A stretch of 64,000 nt of DNA from Methanomicrobiaceae archaeon (GTDB taxonomy: Archaea > Halobacteriota > Methanomicrobia > Methanomicrobiales > Methanomicrobiaceae), in assembly GCA_016926855.1 (NCBI GenBank), contig JAFGNT010000018.1, positions 186,001-250,000 of the forward strand, written 5' to 3'. The translations under genes and the position numbers were made by a program. The first letter of the stretch is position 1. Each line of letters opens with the position of its first letter. A model generated the notes under the pieces. That model searched no databases. It had not been told where the DNA came from and saw nothing but the letters and a program-made list of their open reading frames with translations. This document shows, piece after piece, positions 56,894 to 64,000 of this stretch.

Positions 56894-57559
56894 TCAAAGC
56901 CAGCCCATGCTGCTCCAGTGTTCGTAGTCATGCGCCCACTCGTCCTTCCGGGACGTGACAAGCTGCCGGAAATGCTCGCGCATAGCTTCATGGGCGACAT
57001 CCTGTTCGGGATCTTTCATCTTTGTGCGGATTGCCTGACCCAGTATGCCGCCAAGATGCTTTGCCTCGGCAACCGTATCATCAGGCACGTCCGGCTGCCC
57101 CATCATGAGCTCGCCGAGACCCCCGACAATCGTGGCGCCCATTAAAAAGAGCGTCTCGTTCATATAGGTGGTGACCTCGTCGGCATGCGATCCGCCTGCA
57201 GTGCAGACGGAGCACCCGTATTTTCCCGTCAGTAGCTGGCAGTGAATGCCATCGGCGAGCCGGTCGAAGAATGTCTTCATCTGGGCCGTTACCGAGTTAA
57301 TATAATTGGGAGAACCCAGCACGATGCCGTCAGCGCCGGCAATTCGATCGAGCATATCCACCATATCGTCGATATGCGGGCATTCCCCTGTTGCATAACA
57401 TGCTCCGCATGCGTCGCAGTAGTCGATGTCCAGCGCACAGAGATCCACGAATTCCACGTCAGCGCCCGCGTCCCCGGCACCCTCAAGGACCGCTTCCACC
57501 AGTTTCCCCGTGTTGCTCGCATCGCCCCGCGGGCTCGCATTTATTCCAAGAACCTTCAT
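56894..57559 (-). CDS. Iron-sulfur flavoprotein (Isf) family
   Basis: The 221-residue protein has an FMN-binding flavodoxin fold starting MKVLGINASPRGDASNTGKLVE and the compact cluster motif C-x2-C-x2-C-x5-C in CDACGACYATGEC at about residues 47-59. GSPNYINSVTAQMKTFFDR is at about 85. Isf proteins of methanogens are electron carriers thought to help with oxygen or peroxide stress. The start at 57559 follows a GAGGTGAGG site; the longer open frame to 57613 is less likely. Confidence 0.9.
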   Translation of the reverse strand: MKVLGINASPRGDASNTGKLVEAVLEGAGDAGADVEFVDLCALDIDYCDACGACYATGECPHIDDMVDMLDRIAGADGIVLGSPNYINSVTAQMKTFFDRLADGIHCQLLTGKYGCSVCTAGGSHADEVTTYMNETLFLMGATIVGGLGELMMGQPDVPDDTVAEAKHLGGILGQAIRTKMKDPEQDVAHEAMREHFRQLVTSRKDEWAHDYEHWSSMGWL

Positions 57560-57613
57560 AGTAATCCTCACCTCTCTGTAGGGTTGGAATTTCCCGTTTA
57601 AGCAGATTCGCAT

Positions 57614-58327
57614 TTATTCCGATAAATGCTCACTAATCCGGTCCGGCCCCCCCCGTGGCCGCAGGAGACGGGCGGCCTCCCCCACACGCTTCAATCCCCC
57701 CTCGAGAAAAATAATGCCGAGTACCGATTCGACCAGCGTGCCCTTCAGGTGATCGCGATCCGCTTCGGATTCCTCATCCCCAAAACGGATGCAGTGATGG
57801 TACAGACCCCATCGGTCGGAAAGGCGTGCCATGTTGGCATTACTCTCGTACCGCTGCCTTTCTTTCGTCAGGGAACCGGCTTTCCGGATATCCTGACTCC
57901 AGATCTCCGGAAGAACGCCAATCTTCAGTGCTGCATCGCCAATCCAGGCAAGTGTTGCCGCTGCATCGGAAAGCCCGGCCATCTGCTCGAGCTCCTCCGT
58001 TGTCAGCGTGCATTCCCCTGTTTCCCGGAAATGGACCTCGATTTCTGCAAACAGGTTGCGCGTGCTGGGTTGAAACATCGCAAGAACGACAAGGTCGTTG
58101 TGGGTCAGCGGATACCCGATATCCGCCTCAATAGCAGGGATCACCGCGGACCTGACGGCAGCAATCGAAGACGCGATATAATCAAGCATACTGAGCCACC
58201 GGGCTGCCTTGCCGCGATCATGTGACCGGTTTTCGGGGAGAGATGACAGATACCGGGCAATCCCCTGCTGCAACGACAGGATGCGTCCCCCGATGTCAAT
58301 AGGCTCCCATGCGAGCGTCCTGTGCAT
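57614..58327 (-). CDS. RNase III-domain protein with Mini-III-type active site
   Basis: The 237-residue protein has a helical N-terminal part (1-115) and then an RNase III-like domain (about 118-222): LAWIGDAALKIGVL at about 127 stands for the signature ExLGDAxL, and KGTLVESVLGIIFLEGG at about 198 for the second motif. Of the four acids of classical RNase III, the Asp of GDA and the last Glu are kept, while the first Glu is Ala and the third Asp is Thr, as in Mini-III, which still cuts double-stranded RNA. No dsRNA-binding domain is present. RNase III is rare in archaea. Two TATA-like elements lie upstream on the minus strand (58408-58441). Confidence 0.7.
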   Translation of the reverse strand: MHRTLAWEPIDIGGRILSLQQGIARYLSSLPENRSHDRGKAARWLSMLDYIASSIAAVRSAVIPAIEADIGYPLTHNDLVVLAMFQPSTRNLFAEIEVHFRETGECTLTTEELEQMAGLSDAAATLAWIGDAALKIGVLPEIWSQDIRKAGSLTKERQRYESNANMARLSDRWGLYHHCIRFGDEESEADRDHLKGTLVESVLGIIFLEGGLKRVGEAARLLRPRGGPDRISEHLSE

Positions 58328-58992
58328 GCATCAACCTCCCCTCCGGGTCGTGGTACTATGCCAGACCAACCGATACCCGAGCAGTACGAAATCATATGCG
58401 CGCAGGTGATATTTAACTCGATGTGTGCGGATTTATAAAGGAAATTTACAAGAAAATTATTTATAGTATTAGTGCATAGGGGGGTATGCCTCGGGAGGGA
58501 AATCCTTCGACGGATATGGCCATGAAAGCTGGGAGTCAAAGGCACCACCGGCGAGAGGCCTTGACACCGCAATCATGGCATACACATGTTCAATGTACAT
58601 ATCAGCCATGACACAACGGGTGCACGGGACATAAACGGTATACCCGTGGACGACATAGACGTCGACTCATGGCTTCGAAATGAAATGTACAACAAACATG
58701 CTGCCACGATGCATAACACTCCTCCGGTTGAAGCGGCATACAACCGGCGGCATTGCAGGTGATGCGTCTTGGTGCCGAAAATAGTATGTCGGACGGAGAG
58801 TATTCTTCCGGGGTACAGCTGTTTTCATACGATGGATGTTTGGATCTCCATAGAACGTTCCCACTGATTCGGACTCCGCCACGATCCCGGAGCCGTACCG
58901 GAAGGAGAAGGAGAAGCGGGCGCGATAAGGAATCACCCTGCCGCCGCGGGGATACGAATTCAGGTATTCGGATAAAACGGCGGGGGAGGGGA
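58328..58992. other. 665-base stretch without a supported gene
   Basis: The left part (58400-58441) holds promoter-like sequence for the RNase III-like gene. A divergent TATA box is at 58457-58465 and is followed by sequence that can fold (next entry). From 58586 to 58762 a 58-codon frame (MFNVHISHDTTGARDI...) is open but has no recognisable similarity and no ribosome-binding site. The rest up to the acs stop codon shows nothing I can name. Confidence 0.5.
58484..58570 (+). ncRNA. Possible structured RNA
   Basis: About 25 bases downstream of TTATTTATA (58457-58465) the sequence becomes G-rich and can form two hairpins: ATCC (58502-58505)/GGAT (58512-58515) around TTCGAC, and GTCAAAGGC (58535-58543) with GCCTTGAC (58558-58565), one bulge, around a 14-base loop. 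This pattern suggests a small RNA or a structured leader. I do not recognise a known RNA family, and the downstream frame is weak, so this remains a guess. Confidence 0.25.
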
Positions 58993-60885
58993 TCACTCCT
59001 CGAGGGTGGAGATATCCCCGGGATCGATACCCATCTCCTGCGCTTTGAGGACCCGCCGCATGATCTTCCCGCTTCGTGTTTTCGGGAGCGATGGTACGAA
59101 GTCAATCTCCGAAGGCATGGCAATCGGCCCGAGGCTCATTCGTACGTGATACGTTAGGTCAGACTTTAATTTTTCTGAGGCCGTATAGCCAAGTTTCAGG
59201 ATAACGAACGCCTTGACAGCCTGTCCTTTCACAACGTCGGGCTTGCCGATGACTGCCGCCTCCGCGACCGCTTCATGGGAAACGAGAGCGCTTTCGACTT
59301 CAGCCGTGCCGAGGTTGTGGCCCGCGACGATGATGATGTCATCCGCCCTCCCGAGCACCATGATGTAGCCGTCTTCATCTTTCACCGCCAGATCGCCGGC
59401 AGTGTAGTAGGTATTGATGGTGTTCCAGTACTCCCGGTACCGTTCGTCGTTGTTATAGACGGTCCGCATCATGGCGGGCCAGGGTTCCTTGATTACAAGC
59501 AGCCCCCCGATTTTCGGGGGCACAGGGTTGCCCTCTTTGTCGACGACATCCGTAACAACACCCGGAATGGGTTTTCCCGCGAACCCGGGCTTCATGGTAT
59601 CCCCGACAAGCGTCGTCACCATCACCATGCCCGTCTCGGTCTGCCACCACGTATCAATCACCGGGCAGGTGGATTTGCCGATCAGCCGGTAGTACCACTC
59701 GAACGCTTCGGGATTGAGTGGTTCGCCGACCGATCCGATAATGCGGAGCGAATCGAGCTTGTACCGGGACGGCCACTCGTCACCGAATTTCATGAACATC
59801 CGGATAGCAGTCGGTGCCGTGTAGAAGATGGTCACGCCGAAATCCTCGATAATACGCCACCAGACACCCGGATCGGGATAGTCAAGAACCGACTCGGTGA
59901 TAAGAACAGTCGCGCCGGCCGCGAGCGGGCCATAGACGATATAGCTGTGGCCGGTGATCCACCCGGGATCCGCCGTACACCAGAGCACGTCATGCTCCTT
60001 GACATCGAAGACATATTTTGTCGTGTAGTAGGTCCCGACCATGTAGCCACCGCAGGTGTGCACGATGCCCTTCGGAGGGCCTGTCGTGCCGCTGGTATAC
60101 AGGATGAACAGGGGATCCTCGGCATCCATGACCTCCGGTTCGCACACGGGTTCGACGTTCTCCATAATTTCATGGAAATCGAGTTCCATCTCCGAGTACA
60201 GCTCAAGTTGCGGCTTCGTCCGCCGGAGGACGATTATACGCTCGACCGACGGTGCATTCACAACGGCCTCATCCACGATCGATTTCAGGGGAACTCTCTT
60301 TCCGCGCCGGTTGCCCACGTCTGCCGTGATGACGATCTTCGCCTTCGCGTCACGAATCCTGGCATTGAGTGCCGAGGCGCCGAATCCCCCATACACTATG
60401 CTGTGTATTGCACCGATGCGGGCACAGGCAAGGATGGCAATGACTTGCTCCGGCACAAGCGGCATATAGAGGCAGATAGTATCTCCTTTCTTCACACCGA
60501 GCTTTTTAAGTGCGTTTCCAAAGCGCAGCACCGCACGGTACAACTGCCGGTAGGTGATGACCCGTTCGTCGCCCTCTTCTTCGCCGCGCCAGATGAGGGC
60601 CACCTTGTTCCTGTTCGCACTGGTAACATGCCGATCGAGGCAGTTGTGGGTAATATTGAGTTTTCCGTTCACGAACCACTGTGCGTAGGGGTGTTTCCAG
60701 TCCTTCACGCGATCCCAGGGACGGAACCACTCCAGTTCTCCGGCGATATCCGCCCAGAAAGCGTCTGGATCGTCCAAAAATCTCTGATAAGCGGTTTGGT
60801 AGTCCCCTATCCAAGATTCTTTCAGGTACGAGGAATCGGGTGTGTATTCGGTGTCTTCCAGTTTCACATCAAACGATTCTGCCAT
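58993..60885 (-). CDS. acs: Acetyl-CoA synthetase (AMP-forming)
   Basis: The 630-residue enzyme activates acetate to acetyl-CoA through acetyl-AMP. The ATP motif YTSGTTGPPKG is at about residue 262, the WWQTETGMVM active-site segment at about 415, and the PKTRSGKIMRR motif with the catalytic, acetylatable lysine near 605. In Methanomicrobiales, acetate is used as a carbon source and not for methane formation, so the enzyme probably serves biosynthesis. A wHTH-PAS regulator diverges from it across a region with palindromes. Confidence 0.96.
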   Translation of the reverse strand: MAESFDVKLEDTEYTPDSSYLKESWIGDYQTAYQRFLDDPDAFWADIAGELEWFRPWDRVKDWKHPYAQWFVNGKLNITHNCLDRHVTSANRNKVALIWRGEEEGDERVITYRQLYRAVLRFGNALKKLGVKKGDTICLYMPLVPEQVIAILACARIGAIHSIVYGGFGASALNARIRDAKAKIVITADVGNRRGKRVPLKSIVDEAVVNAPSVERIIVLRRTKPQLELYSEMELDFHEIMENVEPVCEPEVMDAEDPLFILYTSGTTGPPKGIVHTCGGYMVGTYYTTKYVFDVKEHDVLWCTADPGWITGHSYIVYGPLAAGATVLITESVLDYPDPGVWWRIIEDFGVTIFYTAPTAIRMFMKFGDEWPSRYKLDSLRIIGSVGEPLNPEAFEWYYRLIGKSTCPVIDTWWQTETGMVMVTTLVGDTMKPGFAGKPIPGVVTDVVDKEGNPVPPKIGGLLVIKEPWPAMMRTVYNNDERYREYWNTINTYYTAGDLAVKDEDGYIMVLGRADDIIIVAGHNLGTAEVESALVSHEAVAEAAVIGKPDVVKGQAVKAFVILKLGYTASEKLKSDLTYHVRMSLGPIAMPSEIDFVPSLPKTRSGKIMRRVLKAQEMGIDPGDISTLEE

Positions 60886-60928
60886 GGGTATTCTCCACTA
60901 TGATTCATCACGTTAATTTTTGCCGGTG

Positions 60929-61015
60929 ATGCACATTTGCTGTGCATTTACAGATAAACATCATGATAAATAATGATAAATGTTCCCTCTGCACAACACA
61001 TATGCAGTGCATATG
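60929..61015. promoter_or_regulatory. Palindromes between acs and the wHTH-PAS regulator
   Basis: Two perfect inverted repeats lie in the divergent promoter region: ATGCACA-N5-TGTGCAT (60929-60947) and CATATGCA-G-TGCATATG (60999-61015). Both contain the TGCA core. Between them is a direct repeat ATGATAAATAATGATAAAT (60963-60981) that looks like a TATA element for the regulator. The second palindrome ends on the regulator's likely ATG. The wHTH of that regulator is the natural candidate to bind them and control both genes. Confidence 0.5.
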
Positions 61016-62407
61016 ATCGGGAACGTACATCCTCTCGCAGAAATCAGGGAGCTGCTCCGGAAATACCCAAAGGGGCTGAGCATTTCAGAAATCGCCCGGA
61101 TGCTCGGCCAGCACCGCAACACCACCGCAAAATACCTCGACATCCTGCAGTTCCGCGGGGACGTGGACCAGAAGCAGATCGGGACCGCGAAGAACTATTT
61201 CCCTGCCCACCGGATAGCAGTATCCTCCCTGCTGCACTTCTCCCCGTTTCCCGTTGTCATCCTGAATGGGAGGACCGAAGTTGTAATGGTCAATGGCGCC
61301 ACCCTCGCCCTTTTCGGCTGCACCCTCGACGTCCTCTACGGTGAGCCAGCCGGAAACCTTCCCATCCCGCTTTTCAAGGACAGGGCTCTTCTGGACCGGT
61401 ACCATGACACCCTTCACGGGGCGAAAGGATCAGTACGGCTCCATACCGTTCTCGCAGGAGGAGAGTGCGATCTGCTTGTCCATCTTATCCCGGTCGTCTT
61501 CGACACGGGAAGGGAGGGATGCGCCCTTGTCCTCCTGAACGAGACTCCGGCACGTGATCTGGCTGAGCGGGCGGCACGGTGGCAGCAGCGGTATGAGGCG
61601 CTTCTCGCCGACACGACCGAATGGGTCATCCACCTCCGACCCGACATGACGATCTCCTATGCTGGCGACGCATTCTGCAGACGGGCCGGAAAGACACATG
61701 AAGAACTCACCGGATTCCGGTTTACTCCGATACTCTCACCCGCAGACCAGACACGGGTGCGCGAGGCCCTTTTCGCAGTCACCCCGGAAGCGCCCCTGCA
61801 GACCCTCGAAGTGAGAACAATAAGGAGCGACGGCGAAGTCTGCCGCGAACAATGGAGCTTCCGGGGGATATTCACGGCAAACAGCACACCTGCCGAATAT
61901 CATTGCATCGGGCGGGACACGACAGCATTCCGGCAGATGGAGGCCGAACTTTCCCGGTACCGGGCAGATCTTGAGTCCCTTGTCAGCGAAAGGACACAGG
62001 AGATGCAGGAAGCGAACCAGAACCTCCTGCAGGTCATTGCAGAAAAGGATGAGGTGGAGCGTGAGCTCATCTTTACCCGGTTCGCATTCAACCATGCATC
62101 TGATTCGATCCTTCTCTTCGACCGTCAGGGAGTGGTGTACAGGGCGAACATGACAGCCGGCGAACTGCTCGGGTACACACCCGGTGAGCTTCATGAGACG
62201 ACTGTGTTTACCATCAATCCCTCAATATCGCGAGCCGCGTGGGACCGCATGTGGAAGGAAGCACTGCCCGGCAGAAAAGAACGGACCCGTTCCGTGCACA
62301 GAAAGAAGGACGGACACATTTTTGACGTGGAAGTGTCACGCACCTTCGTCGAGTTCGGAGAGAAAATGTATTTCTGTTCGATTGCACGGGAAATAACGCC
62401 AGAATAG
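61013..62407 (+). CDS. wHTH-PAS one-component regulator
   Basis: The 464-residue protein has an N-terminal helix-turn-helix (residues 1-60; LSISEIARMLGQHRNTTAKYL), a first PAS-like domain at about 70-175 (SPFPVVILNGRTEVVMVNGA), a second at about 190-310, a coiled coil at about 315-350 (LESLVSERTQEMQEANQNLLQ) and a third PAS at about 355-460 with GYTPGELHETTVF. No histidine kinase domain follows, so it should sense a ligand or redox state and bind DNA directly. The start at 61013 is preferred over 60980, as the TATA-like element ends at 60981. It diverges from acs. Confidence 0.82.
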   Translation: MIGNVHPLAEIRELLRKYPKGLSISEIARMLGQHRNTTAKYLDILQFRGDVDQKQIGTAKNYFPAHRIAVSSLLHFSPFPVVILNGRTEVVMVNGATLALFGCTLDVLYGEPAGNLPIPLFKDRALLDRYHDTLHGAKGSVRLHTVLAGGECDLLVHLIPVVFDTGREGCALVLLNETPARDLAERAARWQQRYEALLADTTEWVIHLRPDMTISYAGDAFCRRAGKTHEELTGFRFTPILSPADQTRVREALFAVTPEAPLQTLEVRTIRSDGEVCREQWSFRGIFTANSTPAEYHCIGRDTTAFRQMEAELSRYRADLESLVSERTQEMQEANQNLLQVIAEKDEVERELIFTRFAFNHASDSILLFDRQGVVYRANMTAGELLGYTPGELHETTVFTINPSISRAAWDRMWKEALPGRKERTRSVHRKKDGHIFDVEVSRTFVEFGEKMYFCSIAREITPE

Positions 62408-62409
62408 CG

Positions 62410-63090
62410 TCAGTCTTCCGGCCCGCCCGGAGGCAGGATCGCCAGCAGGCATCCCGTCGCGGTTCGCTCCGCTTTACCGGATTCTACCAGTTCAGACAGG
62501 ATTGCCCCGAGATCACCGTCACTGACGGCAATACCAAAGCGTGCGAGGAGGGCTTTTCGAACCTCCGCGCCCGAGAGGGGAACGGACGAGAGTACCCGCC
62601 CGACAAACCCGCTCACATCCTCGAACGCCGCCCAGGGGTATATGATCCACCGCCACTCACCTACCCGTTCCGCATAATAATCAGGAATATATGCAGATGT
62701 GTCCTTGTGCTGAAGCACAGCGGTCCGAATTTCTGCGGGATGACATGTGTCCAGGTACCGGACAGCCGCATCGAGCGTCTCCCCCGTATCGGTCACATCA
62801 TCGACGACGAGCAGTCGCAAGCCCCGAACAGTAATGGAAAGCGGAAACATGACCTTCGCGCTCTCTTTTTTCTGTGCGGCACTGCCCCAGTGCTCAATTT
62901 TTATACTGGTCAGCTTTTCATGGAGCAGAAAATCGCATACGACCCGGGCCGGGACGAAACCGCCACGGCCGATGGCAATCACCAGATCCGGACGGTATCC
63001 GGACTCTTTAATGAGGGCGGCAAGTATTCTTGCGAGTTTATAGGAGGAGTCCCAGGAAATCAGTTCGCACGGAAACGAATCGGGCAGCAT
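62410..63090 (-). CDS. Phosphoribosyltransferase-domain protein
   Basis: The protein has a type I PRT fold (residues 1-145): DLVIAIGRGGFVPARVVCD at about residue 29 and the PRPP motif LLVVDDVTDTGETLDAA at about 83. The sequence resembles archaeal hypoxanthine/xanthine PRT-like proteins of the HPT group. The last 70 residues form a small helical domain (GAEVRKALLARFGIAVSDGDL), wHTH-like, which is not part of a plain PRT. The start is MLPDSFPCELISWD at 63090; the open frame further upstream is a shadow. Divergent from the amidotransferase gene. Confidence 0.82.
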   Translation of the reverse strand: MLPDSFPCELISWDSSYKLARILAALIKESGYRPDLVIAIGRGGFVPARVVCDFLLHEKLTSIKIEHWGSAAQKKESAKVMFPLSITVRGLRLLVVDDVTDTGETLDAAVRYLDTCHPAEIRTAVLQHKDTSAYIPDYYAERVGEWRWIIYPWAAFEDVSGFVGRVLSSVPLSGAEVRKALLARFGIAVSDGDLGAILSELVESGKAERTATGCLLAILPPGGPED

Positions 63091-63169
63091 CGATGAGAAA
63101 TGGAGCGTACCATCATTTAAGGAATCCGGCAGGGGGGTGCGGGCATGCCCGGACATGAGGCAAAACTCA

Positions 63170-63925
63170 ATGCCGATCCGCATCCTACTCATCCCTGTGC
63201 GAGCCATTATCATTAAAAATGCAATCCGGGAAGGAGCGGGCCTCATTGAAAATGTGCTCACGGACGAGGGGATAGCGTGGGACGCAATCGATCTCGATGC
63301 CGGAGATCCGTTCCCCGCCCCGGAGAAGTACGATATGATCTTCCTCCTCGGCGGACCGGACAGCGCTACCGATGATACTGCCAAAATGCAATGGGAACGG
63401 GAAGCAGTTGCCGGTATACTCCGGGAGGAAATCCCGTTCTTCGGGATCTGTCTCGGAATGCAGGTCCTCGGACTGACTGCCGGGGGGAGCCTTGCGAAAA
63501 GCCCGTATCCCGAGATCGGCGTGCGCGACCCGGTGGGAAGATTATTCTGTATCACTCTGACCACCGAGGGCGGGACGGACCCACTCTGCGCCGGCCTCCC
63601 CGCATCAGTCCCCGTGTTCCAGCTCCACGGTGAGACGGTCGTTCCGGCCCGTGGCATCACCGTTCTTGCAACCGGTGACCTCTGCAGGGTTCAGCTGATA
63701 AAAACGGGCACATACGCATACGGCATTCAGGGGCACCTCGAAGCAACCCATGACATGATTATCCGCTGGGCGGACGAGGACCCGGATCTCGCGACCCTTG
63801 ATCGTGACAGGCTTATAGCCGATTTCGCACAATATGAAGGGGAATATGCCAAAAATGCCCGAATTATCCTGAAAAACTTCATCGCCATCGCACGGGAGAG
63901 GGCACAACGGGCCCACGGACGGTGA
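63170..63925 (+). CDS. Class I glutamine amidotransferase domain protein
   Basis: The 251-residue protein has the GATase1 fold: MIFLLGGPDSATDDT at about residue 50, nucleophile elbow FFGICLGMQVLG with the catalytic Cys at about residue 90, and the His-x-Glu in GIQGHLEATHDM near 190. It stands alone, as do the GMP synthase-like amidotransferases. The start MPIRILLIPVRAI at 63170 matches the family; 11 more codons are open upstream. A diphthamide-type gene follows 29 bases on. Confidence 0.87.
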   Translation: MPIRILLIPVRAIIIKNAIREGAGLIENVLTDEGIAWDAIDLDAGDPFPAPEKYDMIFLLGGPDSATDDTAKMQWEREAVAGILREEIPFFGICLGMQVLGLTAGGSLAKSPYPEIGVRDPVGRLFCITLTTEGGTDPLCAGLPASVPVFQLHGETVVPARGITVLATGDLCRVQLIKTGTYAYGIQGHLEATHDMIIRWADEDPDLATLDRDRLIADFAQYEGEYAKNARIILKNFIAIARERAQRAHGR

Positions 63926-63954
63926 CCGCCCTCGTCTCATAAGGAAATGCGCAC

Positions 63955-64000
63955 ATGAAACTTGGTGTCCTGTGTTCCGGGGGAAAGGATTCGCTGTTTG
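63955..64000 (+). CDS. dph6: Diphthine-ammonia ligase-like protein, partial
   Basis: Only the first 15 codons are in the window: MKLGVLCSGGKDSLF, with the SGGKDS pyrophosphatase loop of N-type ATP-PPases. In archaea this start is typical of Dph6, which amidates diphthine on elongation factor 2. AAGGAAATG lies upstream. Other ATP-PPases remain possible, since the rest is cut off by the window edge. Confidence 0.7.
   Translation, partial: MKLGVLCSGGKDSLF

Noticed and set aside
59275..60903. 542-codon plus-strand frame opposite acs
   Set aside because: It mirrors the acs gene exactly and its composition is that of a reverse-strand shadow in GC-rich DNA.
62410..63660. 416-residue reading of the phosphoribosyltransferase gene
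   Set aside because: The first 190 residues are antisense to the amidotransferase gene and have no similarity; the real start is at 63090.

Overview
The window is from a methanogenic euryarchaeon, most likely of the order Methanomicrobiales; I do not name a genus. The signs are an archaeal RNA polymerase operon with the largest subunits split as in methanogens (B''/B' and A'/A''), archaeal NusA and L30e, TATA boxes upstream of many genes, tRNA genes without an encoded CCA, a YcaO/TfuA pair of the type that thioamidates methyl-coenzyme M reductase, an F420-type FrhB protein, an archaeal iron-sulfur flavoprotein and a FilR1-family regulator. I see no CRISPR array, insertion sequence or prophage.

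Layout. 1-6.8 kb: a partial, apparently frameshifted NfeD-like gene, a TPR protein, a DUF89 protein, tRNA-Pro, then a set of signalling and localisation-type genes (two small membrane coiled-coil proteins, a MinD-like ATPase, a membrane-anchored roadblock-like protein, a two-repeat protein, a roadblock protein and a response regulator), then a PsiE-like membrane protein. 7.0-15.4 kb: tRNA-Lys and the rpoH-rpoB2-rpoB1-rpoA1-rpoA2-rpl30e-nusA operon, without the usual rps12/rps7/EF genes after it. 15.4-22 kb: a double winged-helix FilR1-like regulator, a decayed response-regulator gene, anaerobic ribonucleotide reductase with its redoxin, ThpR and the CCA-adding enzyme.

22-32.6 kb is a nitrogen assimilation island. 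A four-gene glutamate synthase operon (amidotransferase, FMN/Fe-S, GXGXG and FrhB-like subunits) diverges from glnA1; glnA2 and two amtB-glnK pairs follow. Operators of the NrpR type (GGAA-N6-TTCC or one mismatch) sit just downstream of the TATA boxes of glnA1, amtB1 and amtB2. Together the genes take up ammonium, make glutamine and glutamate, and adjust uptake through PII proteins. Two further FMN glutamate-synthase-like proteins lie at 36-37.6 kb and 49.9-51.4 kb, the latter fused to a rubredoxin-like domain.

32.7-49.7 kb: HEAT-repeat proteins, a HAD phosphatase, a YgiQ radical SAM protein, an Mrp/NBP35 ATPase, an RNase HI-TrmO fusion, a YbhB gene broken by one stop codon, a beta-propeller/TPR membrane protein, a dGTPase-like HD protein, a small regulator with a repeated operator, metallo-hydrolase, VOC, LysE, SPASM-type radical SAM and sodium symporter genes. 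51.5-64 kb: moaE-moaD-moeB, tfuA-ycaO, a thioesterase, a PPC-domain protein, a UPF0282 hydrolase, an iron-sulfur flavoprotein, an RNase III-like protein with a Mini-III type active site, a 665-base stretch with a possible structured RNA, acs with a divergent wHTH-PAS regulator and palindromes between them, a phosphoribosyltransferase, a class I amidotransferase, and the first codons of a dph6-like gene.

The best candidates for undescribed biology are the MinD/roadblock/two-repeat cluster (2.2-6.3 kb), the RNase HI-TrmO fusion and the archaeal Mini-III-like RNase. All starts, domain limits and operators were read by eye; no database search was run.
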